Source of the DNA: Pelargonium x hortorum
Lineage: Eukaryota > Streptophyta > Magnoliopsida > Geraniales > Geraniaceae
NCBI GenBank assembly: GCA_036897525.1
Contig: JAYMTJ010000042.1
Span: 1-64,000, forward strand
Direction of reading: 5' to 3'
Length of the DNA stretch: 64,000 nt
In this document: piece after piece, positions 34,651 through 47,470 of the stretch
Layout: each line of letters begins with the position of its first letter
Position numbering within the stretch: position 1 is the first letter of the stretch
The notes under the pieces: generated by a model
Seen by the model: only the letters and a program-made list of their open reading frames with translations
Told to the model about the DNA's origin: nothing
Databases searched by the model: none
Made by a program: the position numbers and the translations under genes

Positions 34651-37510
34651 AATATTAAGTGTGTTTAGATGTGTTTTTTCTGGTATAATTTTTTAGGAAT
34701 TTCCTCGACAAATCAGAAAGCAAAGAGAATGAAGCAAATTACAGAGACATCTATTGATTTATATCAAAAGTTCCAAAAAAACTACCTTAGGCATAGCTCT
34801 AGGCAAAGGATTTTATTAGAAAAACTAGTGTTATACAGTTCCCCAGATTGAGACGTAATAGACCCTTAAGTCCTTAAATTCTAACTAGCTTTATTCATAG
34901 GAGCCTCTACGTTCGTTGGGGTCCTCGCAAGTCCTTGTATAAATATTAGGGCATTCTTCGATTTCATTTGTATTTGTTATCCTCAACCCTTTTGTTTTCG
35001 AGGAGTAACTACAAATTTTCATTTTAGATATGCTCTTTGTAAGGTCTTTGTATTCATTCTGTGTGCAAGTTTAAAGCTATTCTTCTTTCTTCTTAGACAA
35101 GTTAACCTTCCTTCAACAGCTTTAACCTTCTTTGATTGAATTAAGACTCTTTCAACTGTCTAGTTAACATATTCCTAACAACAGAATACAAATATCTAAG
35201 ACTTCCGGCGTAAACATTAGAAGGATGCCTCAGCTGTCTTCCTTTAGACTCGCTTTAGCTACAACCAAAGATGTTAGTTAAATAGATCGTAAGGAAGGAC
35301 GCTCTCTAGCATCAAGGTAAGCTCATTTGCCTGTTCATACACCTTTGCTAGCTTTACCCTGAATACAAAGCTTTGGTTGGACTTCCCTGTCTAGAATCGA
35401 ATCAGTTACTTGCTTTTCCTGTATATTTTCCATTATATTATAACAACTTTTTAACTCTGCTGCACCTAACACGTAATAAAAGCTTAGGTGTCTACACTCA
35501 AAGAATGAACTCTCAACAAGATCAACTTTCCTTGCTACAACAAACCCTGTATGTAAGTTCCTAAACTATAAGGAAAATCCTAAGAATAGACTCTCAAACA
35601 AAATGCTAGACTTCAAACAAGATCAAATCAGCAGCTACTCGAACTAAGAATACAAAGACAGAGCTACACTTGCTATCACTGTCATGCAAGCGACACTTTC
35701 ACAAGCACAACATGTCTCACACCACTGTTCGAAAGTCTGCCTTACATCCTGCCTAGATGAAGGTGACTACTTCTTCTAACCTTCAATAGTTAATTTAATT
35801 AAGAAGGAATAGTGACAATAATGCGATGAAATGAACCTAGATGTTTCAGAGGTAAAGCTAGGAAATATGTGTTTCAGTGGAAAGGAAATGATTCAGAACT
35901 GGGAAAAAAGGGTACTTAAAGACATAATAGAATCTTTAGCGAATCAAGATACTGAGTGATGTGCTAAGAGGAAAGGTGCTAAAGGTTCCAGAATCCAAAT
36001 AATGGTAAGAAGAACTAAAAAAGCAAGGTAATAAATATTTTAGTAAAAGCACTTGGAAAATGAACTTAGGTACTACTTACGGGCTAGATAATAAAGTGGT
36101 GTTTCTGTAGAAATGGTAATTCTATAGTAAGTAGAAAAGAAAGCTATATAAATTCACTAAAGTTTATACGAAGAATGGTACTAAAGGAACCGGAATCAGA
36201 GTAGACAATTACTGACACATGCTAGCGAACCGGCTATTAAGTTCCCTTGTCTAGTTCAGATGTCCGCTTGATTCGAGAGTTTCCAAGCTAAAGCTTGCCT
36301 TCAATTCATGTCCCTTGTCTGATGTTCTTACCATCAATTCAGGTTATGGTGTTAGCTAGATTCCGGTAGCCATGATTCATTTACCTCGCTTAATTCGTAT
36401 TCTAGATTCCCAATGTCTTATAGTTATGATCTTCACTACCTTGCTTAGGATTCAGCTTAAGTTCTTCAACAGTAAGGGTATCCACTCTCAATAGGAAAGG
36501 GAATCTCCTAGCACAGTCAGAGTCTTTGTAGTCCGGTTCAGATGTGAACAAGTTAGTTTAGTAAAGAAAGTTATGTTACAGCAAAGGGTGTAGACTTCTG
36601 TACCTTAGATTGGGGAAGAAGGATTGGTTAGAACAAAGAAAGAGGATTTCTAGTTCGGTTGTTAGCTAAGGAAGTTAGTTAGTCAGTGAAAGAATGTTAA
36701 TCATTAGAAGTAAGAGTTTCAGTTGGAACCGGTTCGGTTCAGGATGGACAGCTTGTTGTTCTTTAAGACCCTTATCTTTATAGCCAGTTCCGGTTCATGA
36801 TCTATTGGTTGTTCATGTTTGAGTACCATATCAGGTTGAGAGCAGAGTTCCTTATCTTTCTTTATAGCCTGTTTAAGTTGGTTAGAGCAAACTGAATTGA
36901 ATTATATATAGGTCATTGGGTTCGAAATCGTGAAAGTACTTGCAGAAGTTGCCCAAGATCAGTCAATATAGACGATTTCTTTAGCGGTAAAGGTTAACAA
37001 TTAGAGAAGATGGTTTCTAGTTTGTCCTGAGTCTATAGTCTACTCGTGTGAGTTCTTGTTTCTTTATCCTTTAGAAAAATATAGAAGTGTCTGGTTTCTT
37101 TAGTCTGTTAGTTCTGCAGTGAGGAATGAATTGAGTGGTTTAGTTAGCTAGAGTCTCTGGTTTATGATGTAAACTCCCTTTAGAGATACTGGATACTGGA
37201 TAGAAGTTCTAATTTGAGTGGGTTGCTTTAGTGTCTAGTTTCCAAGTCCCGGTACCATTAGTCCAGATTCATACTCTTGTCTTTGAAAACACCTAAGACC
37301 CATTTCCTCACCCACCTTATTCGAGAGTTTCCTAGTTCTTTGTTCTTTAAGTTCCCATCAATTCTAGTACCTTTAGTCTCGCAACTGAAACACATAAGTA
37401 CATTTCCCAGCATTAGTTGGATTCAGGTACCTTTCCTTTTTTGTTTGTACAGTCTTTTATCTTGGTTCCGATTTCTAGATTTAGCAGCTTTTTTTTTTAA
37501 CTGCAAAGCA
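34650..37510. other. Type C spacer, first block
   Basis: Composition is intermediate and homopolymer runs are few. Words are shared with the second C block at 47.5-55.3 kb: TGGTTAGAACAAA (36625 and 52278) and TTCTAGTTCGGTT (36648 and 52521) occur here only 23 bases apart start to start. CCGGTTCGGTTC-like words are frequent near 36.7 kb. There is no recognisable gene; the plus-strand frames at 35373-35564 and 37277-37513 match nothing I know. Confidence 0.55.
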
Positions 37511-40500
37511 TAAAACCTGGTATGAGTCCAAAGGTCTATGGGGTACTGCTAAAGTAAAGTTTGACCATAAGTCTTATTAAAATAAAAAGACGGACTATAC
37601 TATAAAAAAAAGGTAAAGTGCGTCCTTTGTATTATCTCAAATCGATTCGCCATTCTCGTGCGCTATAACTAAAGTTTAAATAGCCTTACGCTTTGTACAT
37701 TTTTAGGCTTTTGGAGTCAATATTCCAGACTTAACTTAAAGAGCAAAATATTCAAACTTTTATCAGAGTATATTAACTCTCGATACTTGTCTACATCATA
37801 TTATAGAGTTACTTCTTACTTCAACAAAGCTCCTGTATAAGAGTTCTTTCCTGAAGCTGCTAGGATTACCTATATAGTTAGTATAGGGATAGGGTAGGCA
37901 GTCAATCTTCCTATAGGGCAAGGGGCTCTTCCTAATTTCTGTGGCTATATCCTTATAGGGTATTAATTTCCGGAATATAATATAGCTTTCCTGGTTTTAA
38001 TAAAATCACTTGTGCGTGGATCCATATGTTAGGGCAAAAGCTTGTAATTGAATTGAAGGCAGGTACAACACAGAATAAAGGATTGTTTATAAGAGAGTCG
38101 TGTATTGGTTCAAATTTACAGCAGTTTTGACTTTAGAAATTGAACTCCTTACCTTAAAGCATTTCAAAGATTTTACAGGGTAACTCGGGCCTATACCTAT
38201 TCTTGTACCTATTTAGCAAGTGTCTCTCAAAAATTGAATTATAACTCTGTACTTTCATACTCTAAAAAGCCCTAACCCCCGAAAAATTCTACTATCTGGG
38301 TATATAGAAAGAGGAGTTTCCCCTCCATTTCCCTCTATTTAAAGGGCCAGATCTGAAAGTCTTCTTGACAAGATTACACACGCAAGTTTGGGTTAATCTC
38401 TCTTTTAGATATACCCTACTTTGTGTTATGAAATGAAAATGATCGACCTCTTCTTTAGTTTTTAGAATTTTAGTCCTCTTTCTAGAAACTAGAAAGTAAA
38501 AAAGCCACAAATAAAGTCAAGTATAAAATAGAGTTCTAGAATTTCATATTTAACTAAACGAATAAATAGAGAGTAATATAAATTCTAAACACCCCGGACA
38601 CTCCATTGTACTTCTATTCTTCCTATACTGGTAGGCATGTTAGGGAATGCAATTTCTCTGGCTCTTACTGTGCTTCCTATAGCTCTTACTGATATCAGAC
38701 TGAGACAGCTTATGAAAGAAATCCTAAGTCTCATGAAACAAAATAACAAGAGGATGCTGTTGGCTATAATGTGTGATATGTACGATCTATAATACTACTA
38801 GAATGCCTTAACCTCCCAAGTTTAGTCGGTAGGAGTCATTCATGTCTATACGATTAAGGTTTGTATCCTCCTCTATGTCAATAAATAAGTACAGGGTACT
38901 GGAGGAATTTATCCTTAACTTCTTATCTTATTTCTTTTTGTGAGTGCTTTCTCAGCTGTACCATTGTTTCATGTTTCCTAACGAGCGAGTAATATTTATA
39001 GTAGTTCACAAAGGATTAAAACTGGGTATTCCCTAAAATGACAAGTAAACTCCCTATTTCTAGCTTCTGAGCACCTTTATAAAAAAAGGGTTAAAATTTG
39101 TAATTAGCAAACAGAACAGGTATAAAGTTTTACTGTAAGGAATGCTAAGCGAGTTGAATTACAAAAGCGGGAGGCTGTACCGGCCACTAACAATTAAGAG
39201 GAATTTGTACAACAAAGTATTATATTAGGGAATAGAATTAATTAATAACTTCTAACAAATCTACAAGAATCCAAATTTATAAGGGATCAAAAGAAATTAA
39301 GGAGTTGCTTGTTCCTTTGTTATGGGTTTTCAATGTAGAACCTCAATTCTTTAGAAATTCTAGGACTCTAAGTACACGAAAAGTCAGATAGGTGTCGTAA
39401 CTAAATTATAAAAACTCCTTGAGAGGTTCTATTTTATTTTATAGTGTTAGTATACCCGGGAAAATGACTTTTCTATATCTTATTTCTATGAAAGACTTTG
39501 TACTTTATTTAGTATTTGCCATATATTGAAAAAATCTATATCCAGAGTACGACGCTTCCGGCTTATTAGATAATTTCATTCTAAGTACGGTCCGTTATTT
39601 CATAGAGTAACCACCGTGATTTCGCCTAACAGGAAACTCTTTATTAATATTAATTTTAGAGTTCCTTAGTAAGTATAGGAATGCCCCATAAAATAAAGTC
39701 TAATTTTGAAATTAAAAAACATAAAAATTACCCACACTAAAAAGGGATGCTTTCATTACTTATAGTACAAAACTTCTAGTACTATTATATTACAAATGAC
39801 TACTTTTTTGAAATAAAAAGAGCTTTTATGGGCTCTGGACTAATACCAAATAGAGCTGCAGGCTTAGAACTATTCACGCAAAAGGGGCACCCATACTATA
39901 AAGTAAAATATAGAGATCCTCTCTTGAAATAGACTCCATTTCCAAAAAAATCCTGAAAAGAAACTACAGTAAACACTGAAACTTTCTTCTCTACTGAGTG
40001 CCTCTGGCGGGTCTTCCTAAGACCTCTTTATTACATCATAAATCAAAGCTTTGGCACACCCTTTTTTTCTTACTTGACTGTCTTCGATCCACTGGATTCC
40101 AATTAACATGGAAAAGTAAAATGAATTTGCAAGGTTATACCGCATAGAGCACTCTATAGTATTTAAAAAATTCTAATATATTTTAGTAGGGTGTCCCTAC
40201 TATTAAACTTGTGAACTATAAAATCCAGTATTACAGCACCACAAAAGCACTAACATATTCTCGATAACGAAGACTAAAAGCTACTTTTGACTAAATAAAA
40301 GGGAACCCGCCATACTGACTTTTACCGATACCAGGATCCTTAGATCTTTACTACCAAATGTAAATTTAAGAGTCACCCGTATTATAAAAAAAGGACTCCT
40401 TCTCCTAAATCTCAATTTTAACATCTCGATAAAATACTACTGCAAAAGTAATTAAGGCACGCATCCTCTAGAGAATGTAAGCTAAAGCTTTAGTCTGTGA

Positions 40501-43500
40501 ACCAAAAGTTTTTACGTATTATTCAGTACCTCTGAAATTGACTGGCGATCCTAACTTAACCAACAAACCAAGGGTTTTTCTGGCAGACTAAAGTTAGATG
40601 CTTTTTGGGGAATCTGAGACTCTCTATTACATTGCTAGAGAAGCTCCCTTATAATATAATATTTGGTATTCCTTGTTTTTATTGCGTAGCCTTTCTTCTA
40701 ATATTTGACTATTAAGTCAGGGGGAGATAAAAAAAAAGCGCCCCCTCGAATCGAAATACAATAGCTGTAATTAGAAACACAATCTAAAACAAAAAAGACC
40801 GGTGTGTGAAATGCTTTTGAAGATTGAGCTTCAAGCCACTCCGTTACCAAAAGTATAGACGCGAAACAGAAAGTGTATCAAGCGAGCTCTATATTATATC
40901 TTCGCCAAGGGAAATCCCAAACAAAATCGTATTAAAAAAACGGAACCTTAACCTTCTACTGGAAAAAAGAATCCTAATTGGAGTCAACTAGGACTTCCAA
41001 CAATAAAAAAAACTTCTATTTTTCTTATATCTAAAGGAAATTTGAGACTAGAAAGAGTTTTTCTTAGCATAATAGCACATAGGGTCTTACTCAGATTCTG
41101 AACGTTTTTGTCAATGATCAGTGAAAACGCTAACGCAACTATTCTCGACCGGATATATAGTAAGTACACCAAGCTATAGAATTGACTTTTAATAAGACTC
41201 AAAACTGGATTAAAAGCTTGAAAAGACCCATGCTAGCCTCGTAGAAGGATCTTTGTCATTATGCTTTATTGAAGAAAAGTACCACACGCCTAGGAAGTTT
41301 CTCCTTAAGAGTTTCCAGATCAAAATGAGTTTCAAAAAGCACTGTTATAGATGCCTTCCTATTCTTTCATTTTAGACTCCTAAAGCAAGCAATTAGCTAA
41401 CTAACGGGTAATACTCTCTTCTCCGTGGGAAAGGAAATTCTTACAAATAATTAATGTTAAACGCAGGAGCTTTATCCGATCGACGAGCCCTTCCTAGAAT
41501 TTTTTTTACAAAAAGTAGAAATCCACAATCCATTTAAAATGCCTTAAAGCTCGCAAAAAATAGGGGAGTCCTGTTTACCCTTGTCTTTGGAAAACTAGAG
41601 TTAAGTTAATAAAAGGTATACGAAATCTGAAACGCGAGGTATTTCCGTGGGTGTCATTTTTTAAGACTTTATTCATAGTATAGCAGGTATAGGAGCACCC
41701 GAAATTTTGGAAGTAGTACACTACTCACAATACACCCTATAAGTATGGGATTCTAAGATCAAAAAAAACAAGGTGTTCGTATATTTAGTACTAACCCAAG
41801 AGTGTTAAGTTAAGTCAGTTTCGCAATTATGTATGATATGATATACCTTATCTAGAAGTTTTTAGTGGATCCCTTTTTCATTCACAAGCCTTAAAAGAGA
41901 AAGAGCCCGTTTGTAATTTACTGATCCAAATTCTAATATTTCAATGGGTTCCGGAAAGGGATCTTAGCTTAGTGTTTTAATGCCTTTTAGTACTAAAATT
42001 AGAAATATGACCGAAAAAGAGATAGATTCAGAGGAGGTAAATAAAAGCGGAGTAACTGGAACTCTATGGAGCTTGTTTGACCAATGAAACTTACTTTTAG
42101 GCAATTTCGAAATCTTTTTACCACGAGTTCTTCTAATAAAGAAAAACTTCTGTTGCAAATTCATTAATTCATTAACCTCCGTCTTTTCCAAAGCGGGTGC
42201 TACAATATAAAAAAAGAAATGCCACTTAAATTTTATTCGCTAGAAGGTGTTCGGGTAGCCCTAATCTATTAATGTAAAGCATATTTCAGGTCTCGGATTT
42301 ATACTAAAACTAATAAACCCACTGTTCAATCTAAGTTTCCCTTACTTTTTGGGGGTTTGAATTACAAAAGCAATTTACTTATACGAGGGCAAAGAGGGCT
42401 GATTTCCGGTTTCAAAGGAAGACCTAAGTCCTCCTTATCTACTTTTAGGCTAGTCAATTGATTCCAATAATAGTGGTATTTAGTGGTGATATTAGTCAAG
42501 AATTCAATTGCAATTCCTGCTTACAATTCCTACAAGTTTTGGATATAATAGGAGCTGGTAAACGAGCCCTTGTACTTAATTCATTTAATTAAGATTAAAA
42601 GAGTTTCTATACTAGTAGTTTTTTTAGATTCCTATACTTTATGCCTTGTTTATATCCCAAAAAGGAATCCAAGACTGGGAGAATGCAGACTCCTTACTCT
42701 TTCGATTGTTCTACTTAATCCGCTTGATTTCTTCCCACAAACGCACGAGGATTCTCGTTTAGCTTACCCACTAGAATGCCTTATCTGGATCTTTTCTGAG
42801 AGAAAATTCTACGGGTTGAGCCCAGAGTATAAATACCAGTTCCTGTTGCCTTAGAAGCTGGAAATAAACCAACTGCGCTATACCTGGAGTTCTCCCTAGT
42901 GCCAAGGGGCTTTATTTTGTTGTTAGTAGACGGAGATCCTCAGTTACTCTAGTTTAGTTCTAACACTAAAGTAAAGTATAGGTAATTACTCTATGTTTAG
43001 TGCCTAAAGGTTAATAGTTATCATATGAAAAAGATGGGTTGAAGGACCTTCTATTTGTTGCAAATTATCCGCAGTGACAGATACCTACAGCCTTACTCTA
43101 ATCTAAAAAGAATGAAAAGTACACAGGCCTGTTGTGTATTAGTTTACGGTAATCCTAAATTTATTGAGTCTTTATACTCATAATTTATTTCTAGGATATA
43201 AAAATATACAACAAAGGCATAAAACGAGTTATATATAGTGCACTTTCCTTTGCCTTTTTTTGTACAAAAATAGGAATAAAGTGATGTCACTGTGTACCTT
43301 CGTTTGGTAACAAAATAAAGAGAGACTCCTTTTCTGTATTTCCTAGTCTAAAGAATTTCTTTTATGGCGTGCTCCAAAAGTCAACTCATAACTTCCCCTA
43401 TACTATAATACCTAGTTAGGTAACTTTGTTTGATACCTAGAGGGAGTTGTCCTGAAGAAAGGCTTATATTATATTATATTATAACGGGAAGGTTTGGTAA

Positions 43501-46500
43501 GGGTTTAAGATTAGTGCAAATAGGGCTTCAAAGAAGAGATAGAACTCATTGACAATTTCGTAGGCTTTATAGTTATTTAGTCAGTTGTTATTCCAAGAGT
43601 TCTATTTTCCGAGTATTATATTATGTAAAAAAAATTCTATCTAAGGAGCTCCTAATTACCCCCTTATGAAATTTCTTGTATATGCAATTATCGAATTCAG
43701 CTATAACTAACTCTTAGTTAATAGGACTCGAACCTAAGAGCATCCGCTCTTATAGACCTTTGGCCGTATGTGAACTTAATTCAATATAGTAAGCTAATAA
43801 AGCACCTATCGGTGTATAGCACTTACTATTCCCAGTAACAAGTAAAGTCTTTCTTTATCTAAGTGATTTTAATTAATGCGTAGATTTTCGTCGAAAGAGT
43901 ATCCTATCAAGATGTATCTCCTAGACGAATTTGCTTAGGAATTCCGTTGGGTTTTATTATTAATAAAGGGATCAAAGCTGGTATAAAGGCTATAACGTAC
44001 CCGTCGTATCTAGAATTATTTCCCGAATTTAAAGAGAGACTCCTCTGCTTGTATTCAACGTTTGCTGCAATCTTTTGCTAAAGGAAAGGGATGCTGTTTA
44101 AAAAACCCTGTATTAAGTGCTAGCTCTTCCAATCCAAGGGAAGGGGGGGTATATAGCTCTGAAGTGAAGATAGGGATACTGTAAGAAAAATAGAAAATAG
44201 AAATCCGATCCTTTTTATTTACAATAAATACAAGAAGTAAGCTATATAAAATAAAGAGCCTTTTGGATCTAAGGAAATTTGGTAATTACAAGTTTTTATT
44301 ACCATTTTGTTGTCCAGTATTTTGATACTCTAGTTTTACAGGTCCTGTTAGGAAAGGTCGTAGTGTATAGTTTATTTTCCGCTTCTGGGTAAGGCTGTAT
44401 ATAAAGTAGAAACCTTAAATCTTCGCTAGGATTAGAATCACTAGGAATTTTTTTACCAGATTTATTAGATATTAGAGGTATTCCACAATAATTGAACCCG
44501 CGGATCTTTTTTTCTTTCAGAAACCCGATATTGTACTTTCCAAGAGGGGACCCTTACCTTAGACAAATCAAACGTAAAAGGTATAATAAAAAAGAAAGGG
44601 AAGTGCTTAGCACGGATTTTTTTTTGAATTCAAAGTTCTTATTCAATCAAATAGGGGGACTGAGTTACTAATATATTTTAGATTTACTATTAGTTCCCAA
44701 AAGAAAGGTGTGGTATTACATTCAAGGTTGCCCTGGGTATAGCGAGCGGATAGGGCTCAATCCGTGTTTATGTGCCTTGTTTTAATTCTTTGCAAGTTCT
44801 ATTGAGGATGAAAGTTAAGCTCAACCGCGTTATAGGATAGCTATTCAATTTTCATTCCAATAGTTTTAGTATAGAATTCAAGAACTCCTTTATACGCTAA
44901 GAACATATGGATTCCTTAAAATGAAAAAATCTAGCGAATAGGTAGTAGTGTGATATTAATTATTATATTGCAGCGCAGTCCCTCAAGCAAGAGATTCCCG
45001 GTCTAAGTAAATAAAATTCTATTTTCATTTTTTAAATTTAGGCGGCGTATAAGTTAAAGGAAAATTCTCTGAACAATGGGTAGCTTTCTAGCAGCTATAG
45101 TAATTGAAAGTTAAAGATATAAGAATCGTTTTGTACTGGGATATTCAAGACTTCTCTATCTATAAGGGGTGCTTTTACTTAGGTATATTCTCTTAAACTT
45201 AATTGCATTGCCTTCTTGTAAGTACTAGATAATATTTAGGTTATATTATATACGCTATGATAAGAATTTTAAAGACTCATTCTCAAAAATCTCAAGAACA
45301 ATTAGAAACTTTAGGAGGTTTTATGCGCAATACCAAGGCCCGTATCTCTTTTGAGCTGTCCTTTTACCTTATTTAATTTAACTCCTATAAACTTCTCCTA
45401 CTTACTAAACAAAGCTAACATTACATTATATACACGGAACCCCCTTGATGACTGACTTCTAAGGTTCTTTAATAGATTTATTAAAAATCTGAAGAATGCG
45501 AACAGATTTACTTGCTGCACGCACGAGTCAGAAAGATAATAAATGAAATCCCCTTTTACTAGAGTTAGTTCCCGGATGTACTGTACTATCTAATTGCTAA
45601 ATATTGATCATATTTCCTCCTGCACACTTAAGTTTTAGCAGCTTCTTAAAGTAGGAAAATTCCTGATTTCTTGTACCTCATTCTATTTTTTAATAAATTA
45701 GTATTTAGTTATTAAAGTAATATCTACTTGTTATTGATTATAATACACCCTTGTAAGACTCCATTTTCTTCAAGGTATTTCTTTTGCTTAGGGATTAAAC
45801 TAGACAGGGGTTTTTTAAGTCTAGTCTTACTATTATAAAGTATGAAGACTTGGAATAAGAAGATAGTAGGTTGGGGGTGTCGTGCTAGCAGGAGCCTCCT
45901 AACCAGGCTTGTATGAAATGGTAAACTTCATTCTATCTGATTCAAGTCATTCCTTTCCTTAGTCGAGGCTTATTAATTAGGAAAGAGGGGGTATTCAATA
46001 GTCAAATCAATTTGAACTTCAGCCCTTACAAGCTTTTTTTGAAAATAACTCAACTAAGGTCTATTAAAGTAAAGAAAGCCTTGCTAGGTAACTAAAGCGG
46101 GTCCGAGTACGATGGAACCTAAGCTCATAACTTTAAAAAGGACTTCCACTTTGTATCCTTGTTATGCACCCAGAGCAGCTCTTTATCCGGTTACAGCCCT
46201 GTCTTGATTGAAATAAAAGACTTTTAATGCGGACCTCCTCGGCCTTATCCAGGAAATCCCTGTTCTCTTTTTTAAAGAAGACTGTATACTTACAAGGTTC
46301 TAACTCTAAAAGATAGTATAACTAAAACATAGGACTCAACTTATTTTCTTACTACACAGCCATTGCGTCACCGGGTTTATCTTTCATTTTGGTTAAAGGC
46401 ACTAGCTTTAATATTTTTATAAAGGTGAGTTAGAACTAACACGCCTACCTAGAGTGTAATTGAAAAACAAAAAAAAAAAAGAAACTCTCCTGTTTTGTTT

Positions 46501-47470
46501 GTTTTGGAGACACTCAACCTGCTTGAACAAGGATGTCACTTCAAATATACATGCCTATGCGGCTTTTTTTTACTCAATCAAGTTAAAAGCAATTTCTAAA
46601 AAAGAGGTTTTGCCCAACTATAGCGCATACAGGAGCAGCCGGCTTAAATTAAAAGCCCGCGTTTGTACTAAATCTTGGAGGTTTAAAACCCTTTATTAAG
46701 GATTCTTTCAATTTCCCCATCCTATGATTGTAGATTTATAAAGAAAGCTCTTAGGAGCACTCTCAAAAAGGGATCAAAAACATAGTAAAGTAAACATTGT
46801 CTAAATCTTAATGGAACAAACCTTAAAATCCCAAACCCTGTCCTGTACATCAATCTGAGAAAACCCAGTGCGTTTCCTTTCATAGTATAAAGCCTTTTTT
46901 TATAAACACCCTGACTGACCACGAGCTAAACGAACCGAAAAGCTTTGGATATAGTAAAGTTTACGTACTACAGCTAAGTCTTCCCCAGAAATAGAAACTT
47001 ACTAGGAGCTCTCTTAAGTGTTAAAAATTAGAATAAAAAGTGCCCGAGTAGATCGGTGTAATATAAACCGGAAAGCTCATGCCAATACCTAGGCTTATAA
47101 AAGCTTCTATAGCTCAGAGCTAGTAAAACTTATATCACCCCAAATTCTAACGAGGATAAGTAGGGGTGTGTATCCCCTCTAGAGGAATTACTAAAAAAGT
47201 TCTGCAAAGCAAAATAGAAAAAAACTCGGTAGTAAAATCACTGAGATTATAATTATTATGCCTCGAGCTAGAGCTAGGAACAAGTTTTTGTATTATATGT
47301 ATATGCTGTTGAAGTTTTTTTTTAAGGGCTTTACTGAAAAAGTAATGAAAAGCTCACAGGTTTACCATAGATGTCAAAGGTTCGAATTCGCGTATTCTTG
47401 GCACGGACTGGCTGCGGACTCTTTTCTATACAAACGAATTGAATACCTCTCCGAAACACCTACCGATCTC
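37510..47470. other. Gene-free AT-rich spacer (type A)
   Basis: I see no gene. Short open frames on both strands (for example 40984-41202, 42570-42854, 46460-46699) lack recognisable motifs. A TTATA tandem repeat lies at 43464-43483. On the minus strand near 42840-42890 and 43700-43760 there are tRNA-like words (TATAGCGCAGTTGG, TTAGGTTCGAGTCC), but no cloverleaf can be drawn. The 12-mer AAGCTAAAGCTT recurs at 40479. Confidence 0.65.
43464..43483 (+). repeat. TTATA tandem repeat, 4 copies
   Basis: Four exact copies of TTATA. A simple-sequence tract with no neighbouring gene. Confidence 0.8.
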